From Rhynchopus sp. YZ270_cl-10 (taxonomy: Eukaryota > Euglenozoa > Diplonemea > Diplonemida > Diplonemidae), in NCBI GenBank assembly GCA_964035575.1, contig OZ037915.1:1116001-1180000 (forward strand): a stretch of DNA of 64,000 bases, in the 5' to 3' direction. A program made the translations under genes and the position numbers. Under the pieces are notes generated by a model. The model was not told the origin of the DNA. It made no database searches and saw nothing but the letters and a program-made list of their open reading frames with translations. This document shows positions 31,006-41,178 of the stretch, piece after piece. Within the stretch, counting starts at the first letter, position 1. Every line of letters starts with the position of its first letter.

Positions 31006-33217
31006 GAGGTTTTCTATCTGATACACAGACAGGATGTGTTGGTATTTGTTTGGATTGGTAGCAATTATTGCACGGAATACTTTACGTATACACGGCAGCC
31101 ATCAAGACCAAGACTCTTTAGGTTACTCTTCCTCCTGGTGATCAGACATTACATCCAGTAAGGACAGAGAAAGGAATAAGAAAAAAGAAAAAAAAAAACT
31201 TTTGTATTTTGTGTATTCCCGAAACAAAAAACTGAAGTAGAAGGTACCAAATGTTCACACGAACATCGGTTTCACGATATTCACCCACCATTTAAAGGGA
31301 AATCACTGAAGATGTCCACCCTTTTGAATACAACTGTATGATTCTTAGGACTGAAACAGGGTTAATATCAGAAACCAATCTACTGAAGTTTCAACTTGTG
31401 CATGAAGCATTTTACTTTTCTTTTCTACGTTTTGCAAAACACACAACATAAAAAGAAAGATGGGATCATTTTTGTTGATCCCTCACCATATACTATCAAT
31501 TTATTGATTGCATATGATGAAAATACTTTTTATTTACAAGTGCCTCCAGACATGCTGTGAAAAACTGAGCCTCGCTTAGAGTATGTTGCGGAATGGTCTC
31601 TAGTACATTAGCCCTAAAAAGCTAAACACATAGTGCAAACTAGTTTATATTTATAGATATATTCTACTGCTGCACTATGCTTTGTTTACTCATAATTACA
31701 AAGGAGTTAACAGAAAGTCGAAGCACACAATACAGCTGTCCTGTGAACTTCGCACTACACCCCACCCCCTCCCTACCTCTTTGAAACAGTCAAAAAAGAA
31801 ATCAAAAAAAAAAAAAAAAAAAAAAAAAAACAGCAGAAAAAGAGGCCAAAAAAAAAATGATATAATAACAAGGGAGAGCAAGTAGGTTATTTAAAGTAGG
31901 TTGACGACACCGAAACCCCAATAAAAAAAATGTGTCCGTTTATGGTGTCAACGTTAAAGACTACCAGAAGCAGCTCAGTGCATTCTGAAAAAAATAAGCG
32001 AGCGATTCTAGGCTATATATGTTCATGAAGCCAATGAATCTAGATAAAGGTCCTATTTCAAAGAATTCCCACAAACAAACACCACTTTTATTTTTACTTT
32101 TTTTCAACAAACCAAATAAAAAGAAAAAAAAACTCTTTTTCACCACTGGAAGGGACTAGACCTCGTACTTGACCCTTTCAGTGAGACGTCAGACCAATGT
32201 ATTACATTGCCACACCCTGGGTAAGCTGTGCAGTCTGTAGGCCTACTACAAAAACCGCAAAACTTTGGAAAAAAAAAAGAACGAAGATAATAGGTATATC
32301 GCAGTAGTAATTTGGTCGTGGTTTACCAATGGTAATGTCCACGACGCAGTTTATATGGTTGTACTCAACGCGTGCTATGTCACTAGTGATGAGTATTTTT
32401 CTCGCAGGAGCGATTTGGTCTTGGTGGGCATCTTAGCTTTCCCATTTTTAAAGGGACAATAGCCTTGAGACTAAGACTCCAGGACACATATTAAATTGTT
32501 TGCAATGCACGTTTTGCTATCTCTTTGTACTACTCTAGTCTTTGTGTAGGTGTTTCAATACAATGGACAATGGATGATTAAACTGGTTTTAATCATTGCT
32601 TGGACGGCGAACTACTAAGTCCAGAAAATTCAGTATGTTTTACACTTTTCTATTTTTTACTTTTATTTTATTTCTCTTTCTTGTGTGTTTGCTGAGGTTT
32701 TCTATCTGATACACAGACAGGATGTGTTGGTATTTGTTTGGATTGGTAGCAATTATTGCACGGAATACTTTACGTATACACGGCAGCCATCAAGACCAAG
32801 ACTCTTTAGGTTACTCTTCCTCCTGGTGATCAGACATTACATCCAGTAAGGACAGAGAAAGGAATAAGAAAAAAGAAAAAAAAAAACTTTTGTATTTTGT
32901 GTATTCCCGAAACAAAAAACTGAAGTAGAAGGTACCAAATGTTCACACGAACATCGGTTTCACGATATTCACCCACCATTTAAAGGGAAATCACTGAAGA
33001 TGTCCACCCTTTTGAATACAACTGTATGATTCTTAGGACTGAAACAGGGTTAATATCAGAAACCAATCTACTGAAGTTTCAACTTGTGCATGAAGCATTT
33101 TACTTTTCTTTTCTACGTTTTGCAAAACACACAACATAAAAAGAAAGATGGGATCATTTTTGTTGATCCCTCACCATATACTATCAATTTATTGATTGCA
33201 TATGATGAAAATACTTT
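31006..33217. mobile_element. Element with 524-bp direct terminal repeats inserted in the Polinton
   Basis: The blocks 31006-31529 and 32694-33217 are 524 bp long and appear identical, starting GAGGTTTTCTATCTGATACA. They enclose 1,164 bp without a gene. ACTTTGCG lies at both outer edges (30999-31006 and 33213-33220), which could be a target duplication. The layout resembles a small non-autonomous LTR element (TRIM-like), although the repeats do not have the usual TG...CA ends. Identity of the repeats points to recent insertion. It sits at the 3' end of the penton-like gene. Confidence 0.7.
31530..32693. other. Interior of the direct-repeat element, no gene seen
   Basis: AT-rich sequence with poly-A tracts (31805-31830). 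No reading frame has protein-like composition, and no reverse transcriptase or gag signature is visible. Confidence 0.5.
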
Positions 33218-33937
33218 GCGAAGTATAACATGATAGTTGACATTATCACCTTGGTTGTTGATGCGCTTCCCATTCTGGTCTGTGAGCCAGAACCTTATGC
33301 TGTTGATCTGGGTCTTGTTGGTGGGGACATAGTACGAGCTGCCAGGTTCTACCACGTTGTACAAACTACTAGGAGGGAGGGATGGTGGGCTGACAACATA
33401 CAAGATTTGTGACTTGGTGCCTGATGTGCCTGAGTTGTGATAGGAGTACTTTGGGTTCACAAGATCACAGTGGACAACGACTGCTTGGATTCCGTTCGTG
33501 ATGTCTGCGACGTGTGGTGCAATGTTCACACCTGCACTTATGATAGTGTTCTCAGCAAAGCCTAAGATTCCGTGGAAGGATCCTGTTCTGAAGTTCACTT
33601 GATAGTTGGTAGGTAGGGTGATCTTGATCTTCTGCAGGGCTAGGATGGGTTCGATTGTGATTTCCGATGGTATGTGGTCGTTGATCTCAGAGATGCTGTA
33701 GTTCCCATCACCGAACACTATTGTCTCCCATGAAGCTCCGTCATCACGACTCCACTCAAAGAAGTTGTTGCCTTGCTGCTGGCTGATGTTTGTCCACGAG
33801 TAGTACTGGCTGCTCTTGATGAGACTGATCTCATAGTTGTCACCTTCGTCAAGGTATATGGGAGGGTTGTAGGCAACAGTGAAGTCAGTGGAGAGAGGCT
33901 CTCCTTCAGAGGATACAAAGAGTGAGAGTTGTTCCAT
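33213..33937 (-). CDS. Polinton part: penton-like minor capsid protein
   Basis: The ATG at 33937 (MEQLSLFVSSEGEPLSTDF) follows the stop of the upstream gene by one base, so the two are probably co-transcribed. The protein is beta-rich. Near the N terminus it has NPPIYLDEGDNYEISLIKSS, and near the C terminus RFWLTDQNGKRINNQGDNV, both of which resemble Polinton minor capsid (penton, single jelly-roll) proteins. The 3' end adjoins the inserted direct-repeat element. Confidence 0.7.
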
Positions 33938-33938
33938 T

Positions 33939-34637
33939 TTAGGAGTTGATTTCTTGTGTGAGGAGTTTATGTTCATCTACATTTATCTTATTGTTGTTGA
34001 GAAGCCAGTCAAGGATAGTGGCTGCTTCTTGTTTTATAGCCTGACTTGTGTTCCCTGCCTTCTTCCCTCCTATCAACAGCATCAGTCTATTCATTGCACC
34101 TGCTGTGTTCATTTGATACAGACTCGGGGTTTCACTCCTCGATGGTGCTTCGCTCCTGAGACCACTCCCAGTCTTACCTCCTTTACCCTTTCCTTTACCT
34201 CCTTTGTTCCCCTTGTTCCCCTTGTTCCCCTTCAACGATGTCTGTGTCTGTGTCTGTGGGAGTGAAGGAATTATATCACCAGTGAAGGGTGTCAAATTCG
34301 CAGTTGGTCCCATATTCGGGGTCTGCATACTACCCGTGTCCGTATGTGATAAAGCTTCTGTACCTTCTGTCTGGTCTGAAGCACCCGAGGATGTCATCGG
34401 TTGTGATGTGGATGTGGAGGTTGTCATCGGTTGGTGTGATGTTGGTGCGAGAAGGTGTGCTAAGAAGTTATCGGTCTGCAGACCCTCATCTGAAGTCGTG
34501 ATCGGGGCATCATTCTTATTCAGGGTTTCTTGTTCTTGTTTGTTGAGAGCATCAGATCGTTGGTGTGCTATGGAGTCCTTCAGTCTATCTATATCAAGAA
34601 GGAGTTTCTCGAGACTTGACGTGTTGTTCAGCTGCAT
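33939..34637 (-). CDS. Polinton part: Ser/Thr/Gly-rich protein with N-terminal helix (copy 1)
   Basis: About 232 residues from an ATG at 34637 (MQLNNTSSLEKLLLDIDRLK). A short amphipathic helix is followed by a Thr/Ser/Pro-rich middle, a GNKGNKGGKGKGKGGK basic low-complexity stretch, and a C-terminal helical part (GAMNRLMLLIGGKKAG). It is divergent from the packaging ATPase, with only 13 bases between the two start codons. A related frame lies at 42265-42826. Function unknown; perhaps a virion or scaffold protein. Confidence 0.6.
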   Translation of the reverse strand: MQLNNTSSLEKLLLDIDRLKDSIAHQRSDALNKQEQETLNKNDAPITTSDEGLQTDNFLAHLLAPTSHQPMTTSTSTSQPMTSSGASDQTEGTEALSHTDTGSMQTPNMGPTANLTPFTGDIIPSLPQTQTQTSLKGNKGNKGNKGGKGKGKGGKTGSGLRSEAPSRSETPSLYQMNTAGAMNRLMLLIGGKKAGNTSQAIKQEAATILDWLLNNNKINVDEHKLLTQEINS

Positions 34638-34650
34638 TTTCTTATTGAAA

Positions 34651-35391
34651 ATGATACACAATTACGTTACGAAGAATGATGCACCCGAGGATGATGAACA
34701 CTCAAAGCTTCTCCCGTCATGGCCGTTCAGGATGCTGTCTGTCGGATCTTCTGGGTGTGGGAAGAGCACAGTGATGGGGAACATGCTGATGAACAAGGAG
34801 TTGAAGCTGCCGTTCGATAGGGTCTTCGTTATCAGCACAACACTATACCAAAAGATCTACCAGGTTATGATGGAGCACTTTGCAGACATTGACGAGAAGA
34901 TACGAAGTGAGCTGGAACGGGAGTTGAAGAAGAAGAAGGTGAGTGAGGAGAAGATCGACGAGACCTTAGAAGCCTTGAAGCCAACAGCAGAGTTCTTCGA
35001 CAGTGCGGGTGAGTTCGATGTGGAGGACCTTGACGCAAAGCAGAAGAACCTTGTGATCTTAGACGACATTGTGATGGAGAAGAACCAGAGAGAGTTCATA
35101 GACCTGTATATACGTGGACGTCATCGCAACATCTCACCAGTCTACTTGAGTCAGAGCTTCTATGACACCCCAAAGGCTATACGACAGAACTGTAGCTGCT
35201 TCCTTCTGTTCAACCTCAACAAGAAGGAGAGACGTATGATAGCGACTTCATGCAGCGACCTTGAGCCTGATGAGTTCAACAGTATGTTTGAAGGTCTTCC
35301 CCGGTACAACTTCGTCATGATCGACAACCAGCCTGTTGTTCCTGAACTGAAGTATCGAAGGAACTTTGATGAGATTCTGTTTCCAGGATGA
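34651..35391 (+). CDS. Polinton part: A32-type genome-packaging ATPase (copy 1)
   Basis: A 246-residue FtsK/HerA-superfamily ATPase that would pump DNA into capsids. The ATG at 34651 (MIHNYVTKNDAPEDDEH) is chosen over the longer upstream frame because the second copy begins identically at 42840. Walker A is GSSGCGKST (about residues 35-43), Walker B is NLVILDDIVM (about 130), and a sensor block SPVYLSQSF follows. A charged KKKKVSEEKIDETLEALK helix sits between the motifs. About 94% identical by eye to the copy at 42840. Confidence 0.9.
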   Translation: MIHNYVTKNDAPEDDEHSKLLPSWPFRMLSVGSSGCGKSTVMGNMLMNKELKLPFDRVFVISTTLYQKIYQVMMEHFADIDEKIRSELERELKKKKVSEEKIDETLEALKPTAEFFDSAGEFDVEDLDAKQKNLVILDDIVMEKNQREFIDLYIRGRHRNISPVYLSQSFYDTPKAIRQNCSCFLLFNLNKKERRMIATSCSDLEPDEFNSMFEGLPRYNFVMIDNQPVVPELKYRRNFDEILFPG

Positions 35392-35582
35392 TAAGAGAAA
35401 CGATGTCCGACAAGACGAGAGACTCAGAAACGAAGGTTCCTCGAGGGAATTCAGCCCGAGATGTGAGTTCGAGTGGGAGTGTTGGGAGCAAGATAGTGAC
35501 GGTGATGTGTTGCAGAAGCAAGTGTGTAGGGAACCCCAAGGTTGTGGTCAAGCGTTAGGTATTGTTATGACACAGACAATGA

Positions 35583-36425
35583 ATATGGGTCCGTCCGGAA
35601 ACCCTCCTGGTAAGATTCATCCTTTTGGGGGTTTTTATGGTTTTTCTGCTCAAAACACCCAAACAACCCAATTTTTTGATACCCGCCATACACCTACCAC
35701 CCCAGAGGGCATATTTTGGGCATTTATTTTTGTTTATTTCCCCTCCCCCCCTTTTTACTTATATTTTTTTACGTATTTTTGGACATTTCATAAACGTGGC
35801 AATGACAGCAGTGAAGTTCCCTTTTTTGTCGAGAAACACGGTAAGAATGGGTGCGACGCACACTTGGTGTCGTTTCGAACCATCTCTCTGATGATTCTTG
35901 TTGTCAGGAGATCCTTACCGTAGGGGTCATTGTCGGTGCCCTGCGCGAGCTTCCTCACACAGAGGCCTTTGTTATCTCATTCCCTCGTACTCATACGTAT
36001 CAGCGCACCCTTCTTTCCATCAATCTCTTTTCTTCTGTGTACTGCTACCCGAGCAACGGTCGTGTCATTTCAGCGTGTACTCTGACACGGAGGACCTGTA
36101 TTTATTATGGAGTCTCCACATCCAAGGTGACCCACAAAGCAAAAGTCCCTGGCATTGATCTAGTAGATTTGACAGAGGTCAATGAAACCTTGTCAAGGCG
36201 GCATGACAGGATTAAGAGAAAGAGAGAAGAGATCCAGAAGAACGACAATAAAAGGCTGAAAATCTGATTAAAAAAGCGAAAATATAGCCTCAGACCCCCC
36301 CAAAAACCTATTTTCATATCAGAATATCACTTAGATGCACTTTTTGTGGGGGGCATCATCAAAAAAACCCAAAAATACCCAAAAGGATGAATCTTACCAG
36401 AGGGGTTTCCGGACGAGTCCATATA
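35583..36425. mobile_element. ~840-bp TIR element carrying a small spliced gene
   Basis: The ends are imperfect inverted repeats of about 60 bp, each containing GGTAAGATTCATCCTTTTGG and CCGTCCGGAAACCC-type sequence (35583-35640 and 36360-36425). The smaller Polinton-derived element has no counterpart at this position, so this is an insertion between the packaging ATPase and the NTPase gene. It contains the gene at 35802-36267. No clear target duplication was found. Confidence 0.65.
35802..36267 (+). CDS. Small spliced gene inside a TIR element, unknown function
   Basis: Exon 1 (35802-35840) reads MTAVKFPFLSRNT and ends in phase 0 at a GTAAGA donor. A 67-base intron ends TTGTTGTCAG, and exon 2 (35908-36267) continues EILTVGVIVGALRELPHTEA. 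The C terminus is lysine/arginine-rich and helical (RRHDRIKRKREEIQKNDNKR), with a nuclear-localisation look. The predicted product is 132 residues. The middle of exon 2 could hide another intron, because a second frame over 36070-36158 (VYSDTEDLYLLWSLHIQG) also looks protein-like. No family recognised; it is too small for a standard transposase. Confidence 0.45.
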
Positions 36426-36584
36426 GACAAAAGCCTGACTCCCCTCAACTTTTACTCTTTTTCACAACAACCTCCTCCCCCACCACTTATCTACATTTCA
36501 TCAGTCCACGAACAGGACAACACAACCCCTTCTCTCCCTCTTTCTCATATCCCCACACCTTCCTCTTAAAGAACACCAATCATA

Positions 36585-38132
36585 ATGAGGAAACAGCAAG
36601 CCTTCTGGAGATGTTTCCGCCAGGTTCGCAGTTGTGCTTCGGAGGCACAGCCACAGGTTGGCAAACTTAGACAAGCGTGGAATTTTGCCCATGAACACGT
36701 TGCGTTACTAACCCTCATTGGAACTGGTATTGGTGGAGTGGTTACATGGCACCACCTTAGTCTTGCAAGGGAACTGGAGGCACAGAGGATCGGGGAGATG
36801 CGACAGCAAAACAAAGATAAACAGAAGGAATTTGAAAAGCAAACCCAAGCATACCTCGACAACATGCTCGAGGATATTGTCACAGCACCGTACGAACCCG
36901 AAGTACCAATTGGCAGGGAGTATGTTCCAAGACAGCAAGATGGTAAACTGGAGAAGGATTTAGGCGACAACATCGCCAAGAATACATACTTCTTCATGTT
37001 GACGGGTGAGAGCGGCTCAGGCAAAACCACGATGATGCAGCATTTGCTGAAAAAAAACTACAAGGAAGGCGTGATCTTTGTGGCGGTCAATGCGGATAAG
37101 CTGTCGAAGGTGCCTAGCAACATGATGAGAGATGTGGTTGAGGCAGCTGTGCTGGACAAATTCAGTGAGAAGTGTTACAAACACCGCGAAGCTCATAGCG
37201 ATTTTACGGACTTCATCAAACACGCCAACGAGGTCCGGAAGAGGGCGAAGAAGGAGAAGGCACATCCGCTGATCATCTACATCACTCTGGACACGAAGAA
37301 TGCAAAGCTCAGTTACGATACTATGCATGATATTGCCGTGGCTGTCGGAGGAATGGCCAGCGACCTTTCATCGAAGCAGAACTGTTGCAAGACCATTCTC
37401 GAGTTCTCCAAAACAGGAATCTCGGACAATCTCAGGCAAATCCGCGGTGATTTCGACCGTTTGGAAGTGGGTGCAATGACAGAGGACGAGTTCCTGCGGA
37501 TTGGGAAGCAGGTACTGGCGGCGAAGGATCCCGAGAATCTTATTGAGCCGTATCTCAAGCACTACCACGACTGGTTGGGAGGACAGACGAAGACCTTGAC
37601 TCAGCTCGGGGGTCAATTGGGGGGTGTGGGGATCGATAGTATGCACCATTTTGTTGCCTTTTTGTACAATATGATTATTAACCACACATCTCATCGCAGT
37701 TGAGTCTGCCACCCCCGAAACAAAGGATAAGGTTTTGGAGCAGCTGAAGAAGGGTATGTTGTTGTTGTTGGGGTGGGTAGTTTGTCAATTATGAGACCCA
37801 CGTATTGCACAGAGATCGATAAGGAGTATTACCGTGCATGCGAAAAGTTGGATGAGGAACCAGAACTGAAGTTGCTCAAGGAAATGGCAGAGGCTGGAGC
37901 AAATGGATTAGGCCCGTGCGCTCTCCCAATTACCGTCCTTGCCAACCTCAGCGAACGCAACTCAGACTCGACACTGATCCGCAAAGCGGGCAAAAACAAC
38001 GCGAGGATCCACCGCTACTCTCACGCGCTGTACCTGCTTGGTGTGAAGGAGCCAAATCCAAAGGACGTAAAAGTGAAGGAGAAGATTGCAGAAGTGAAGG
38101 AGAAGTTCAGGATGAACGCTAAGTCTGCGTGA
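36585..38132 (+). CDS. Spliced P-loop NTPase cargo gene with N-terminal membrane segment (copy 1)
   Basis: Three exons: 36585-37638, 37700-37753 and 37813-38132, with 61- and 59-base introns (GTATGC...CAG and GTATGT...CAG) in the host style; predicted 475 residues. Residues about 38-56 (HVALLTLIGTGIGGVVTWH) form a membrane-type segment, followed by a charged coiled coil. Walker A is GESGSGKTT (about 146), and the probable Walker B strand is HPLIIYITLD (about 228). The C-terminal exon encodes a helical domain with RIHRYSHALYLLGV. The fold suggests an AAA/STAND-like ATPase, but no precise family is recognised. It follows the packaging ATPase. Its relative at 43871 has identical exon 2 and 3 lengths. 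Confidence 0.7.
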
Positions 38133-39000
38133 TGATATAGGTGTGGGGTGAAGTACTTTTGTGGTTCTTATTTTTTTTTGTTTATTTGTGTCTGGAGGAG
38201 GTGGGGAAGGGTATGAAAAAAAAAAGAAAAACAGGGTGTTGTCAACTGTCCCAACAACACAGGCTCATCCGGGTTTGGGTGGGAATAGTGAATATGTTTT
38301 GTGATTATATTTTTTACTTTGATTTGTCTCTGGAGGGTGGGAACAACGATGGGTCTTACTTGCACAATATGTGGGGAAAAAAAACACCGTCCTATGAGTT
38401 GAGTGTATGTCTCTGGTGCTTTGAGTCACAGCGAGGGGTTTTTGGTGTTATTGTTATATTTTTCCTTTCCTTTCCTAAACAAAACAAAACAAAACAAAAA
38501 AAAAGTAAAAAAAAAACCAGACCTCCTGATGAGCATTTTCTTTCTCTTTCTCTTTTTCACAACACACTCAGCACACTCAGACAGGAGTACAACAAACTAC
38601 ACAAATGGGGAGGATAACAAATTATGGTTCAAAAGAACCCGTGGTATAGGCCTACAGGGGAACGCCACGTAAAATAAAGACTAACGCGCCATGTGCACTA
38701 CCTCTTGGGTGGTTGTGGAAACGTGCACTACTTCCTGTATAATTTGTATAATTTGTATAATTTGTATAATTTGTATAATTTGTATAATTTGTATAATCTG
38801 GTTTGGTAAGGTAAGGTCTCGGGGATTGACAGGATTTACGAACTTGACGGGATAAACGGCAGTGTCTACAGGTATCACACACTGGAACTCAGGAGACACA
38901 GTCACGGACATCTGGCATGACACCTGTAGAGAAGGCAGTAGGTATGGAAGAAATCTAACTAAACCAAAATCAAAAAGTTAAAATATTGGATATGGTACAT
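38133..39000. other. 3' flank of the NTPase gene, Polinton right part
   Basis: No gene is seen. The segment to 38797 is closely matched at 45363-45870, including GAACCCGTGGTATAGGCCTA and the 9-bp minisatellite. After the minisatellite the two copies differ. Confidence 0.6.
38736..38797. repeat. 9-bp minisatellite (ATTTGTATA)n, copy 1
   Basis: About seven tandem copies of ATTTGTATA. The same minisatellite occupies the equivalent place in the smaller element (45797-45870). Confidence 0.95.
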
Positions 39001-40141
39001 ATATCATACATTCCATGGTTCTCCGTATACTTTTTCATATTTTGCACTCAGAAATGTGAGATGCATATTTTTGATCGTCCGACCCCGCAATTGAACGTTT
39101 CGAATCGGCCGGATCCAAAGAAATAAAAATCCAAAAAAAAATTTTTTTTTTTTCAAAAAAAATATTGAGGTGAGCGTATTTCTGTTTTGGCTCTCGGTGA
39201 GGTGGGTGTGTGACATGTAATTTTTTGTCCCTGAAAACCAGCGGCAGTGAATTTCCGAGCTCCCCGCTTTTCACCATAAAAAAAATCGACCACTTTCGTG
39301 GAGTAGAAGTCAATTTAAAGTGGCTCCATGGGTCCTTATACAGTAACGTATAGGGATTTCAGTGCATAAAAGGGGGTCGGCTCCACCAAAAGTTGCGTAC
39401 CGTGGAGTGTGTTTCCGGGATAAAGAAATGGTCGGAATTGAAAGATTTGTAAAAAATAAATCCAAAGAAAAAAAAATCGAAAACTTTCTTCAAAAAAAAT
39501 CCAATTTAGAGACGCCACTGTGTGGTGACCCAAATAGGAGGTTTTCCTAAGGAAGTCCTTAAGAAACCTGCATAGAAACGTGAAAAAAAGGGTTGGCTCC
39601 ACCAAAAGTTGCGTACCGTGGAGTGTGTTTCCGGGATAAAAAATGTGTCGGAATTGAAGGATTTGTAAAAAATAAATCCAAGGAAACAAAAACCGAAAAC
39701 TTTATCCAAAAAGAAATCAATTTACAAACGCCACTGTGTTGCGACCCAAAGAGGAGGTTTTCCTAAGGTAGTCCTTAAGAAACCTGCATAGAAATGTTCC
39801 CAAAGGGGGTACCACAGCCAAAAATCACCTAACCAGCCACAGAGGCATAAAAAAAATCGTGCGACCCCGGAATTGAACGTTTTCGTACCCGATCTTTCCA
39901 AATAAATAAAAATCGAAAAAAAAATCGGGGGAAATTTTTTATAAAATCCATGTGTCCACGGACAGTTCCATTTACGACTCAAGTCGTGAATTGTTGACCC
40001 CCGAAAATGGGCGGCAGTGAATTTCCGGATCGATCTGAAAAAATTCCGGGGTCGCAACATTTTTTTGGCGGATTTTTTATCACTTTAAAGTGGCTCCAGA
40101 AACAGGCTTTTCTATACGGAGAACCATGGAATGTATGATAT
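39001..40141. mobile_element. 1.14-kb element with perfect 29-bp TIRs near the Polinton terminus
   Basis: ATATCATACATTCCATGGTT opens the left TIR (39001-39029), and the exact complement closes the element (40113-40141). The interior has two direct copies of a roughly 210-bp segment (about 39369-39580 and 39590-39790), each with GGCTCCACCAAAAGTTGCGT and TAAGAAACCTGCATAGAAA. No coding region is credible. It lies within 50 bases of the right Polinton end. Confidence 0.75.
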
Positions 40142-40187
40142 ACCATATTTATACTCCTGCGCTAATATCTTCCTTTTTACTACTACT

Positions 40188-40751
40188 GACGCGTTAGAAC
40201 CGACGCGTTAGAACCGACGCGTTGAAACCGACGCGTTAGAACCGACGCGTTGAAACCGACGCGTTAGAAGCGACGCGTTAGAACCGACGCGTTGAAACCG
40301 ACGCGTTAGAAGCGACGCGTTGAAACAGACGCGTTAGAACCGACGCGTTAGAACCGACGCGTTGAAACCGACGCGTTAGAAGCGACGCGTTGAAACCGAC
40401 GCGTTGAAACCGACGCGTTAGAAGAGGCGCGTTGAAACAGACGCGTTAGAACCGACGCGTTAGAACCGACGCGTTGAAACCGACGCGTTGAAACCGACGC
40501 GTTGAAACCGACGCGTTAGAAGCGACGCGTTAGAACCGACGCGTTGAAACAGACGCGTTAGAACCGACGCGTTAGAACCGACGCGTTAGAACCGACGCGT
40601 TAGAACCGACGCGTTGAAACCGACGCGTTAGAACCGACGCGTTGAAACCGACGCGTTAGAACCGACGCGTTAGAACCGACGCGTTGAAACCGACGCGTTA
40701 GAACCGAGGCGTTGAAACAGACGCGTTAGAACCGACGCGTTACAACCGACG
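40188..40751. repeat. 14-bp satellite array 2
   Basis: About 40 monomers of GACGCGTTRRAACC, in the same orientation as the array at 11433-17171. It ends exactly at the left terminus of the element at 40752. Confidence 0.97.
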
Positions 40752-40854
40752 AGTAATAGGAGAAATCGAGAGATGGGCGCAGGAATTAAAACCCGGTAGA
40801 AATGTACTGCGCCAATATATTTTCTGAAACCCTTATTTTTTACTATCCGTTACC

Positions 40855-41170
40855 CTACCCTGGCACCACCCTGGCACCACCCTGGCACCACCCTGGCACC
40901 ACCCTGGCACCGCCCTGGCACCACCCTGGCACCACCCTGGCACCGCCCTGGCACCTGAATCGTGTTTAGCCCGCCGGTGTCTTCTGGAAAGTACTGCAAA
41001 AAGTACTGCAAAAAGTTCTGCAAAAAGTACTGCAAAAAGTTCTGCAAAAAGTTCTGCAAAAAGTTTGGCCTCAGTACCTTCTTCAGTATGCTAATATATA
41101 ACCATGTGGAAGTTTACCCTACTTTCTGCCCTACTTTTTGCCATACTTTCTGCCCTACTTTCTGCCATAC
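40855..41170. repeat. Three adjacent minisatellites
   Basis: In order: about nine copies of an 11-bp unit CTGGCACCACC (40858-40955), about seven of a 12-bp unit AAAAAGTACTGC (40990-41062), and about four of a 13-bp unit CCTACTTTCTGCC (41119-41172). They fill the space between the left terminal repeat and the fiber-like gene. Confidence 0.9.
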
Positions 41171-41178
41171 TTTCTAAC

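Larger units (their letters stand above)
24361..40187. mobile_element. Polinton/Maverick fossil, large copy
   Basis: A Polinton is recognised from its gene set: protein-primed polymerase part, double-jelly-roll type capsid protein, retroviral-type integrase, adenain-like protease, PLA2-like protein, penton-like protein and A32-type packaging ATPase. A spliced P-loop NTPase gene follows. The right end is taken at 40187, where the sequence meets the 14-bp satellite; that terminus (inverted: AGTAGTAGTAAAAAGGAAGA) resembles the terminal repeat of the smaller element at 40752. No matching left terminus was found. The element looks broken: only part of the polymerase is represented and three other repeat elements lie inside it (31006-33217, 35583-36425, 39001-40141). 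Several core frames are still long, so it is not very old. Confidence 0.85.

Noticed and set aside
34204-34650. N-terminal extension of the packaging ATPase frame by 149 codons
   Set aside because: It is antisense to the divergent Ser/Thr-rich gene; the second copy supports the start at the MIHNYV codon.
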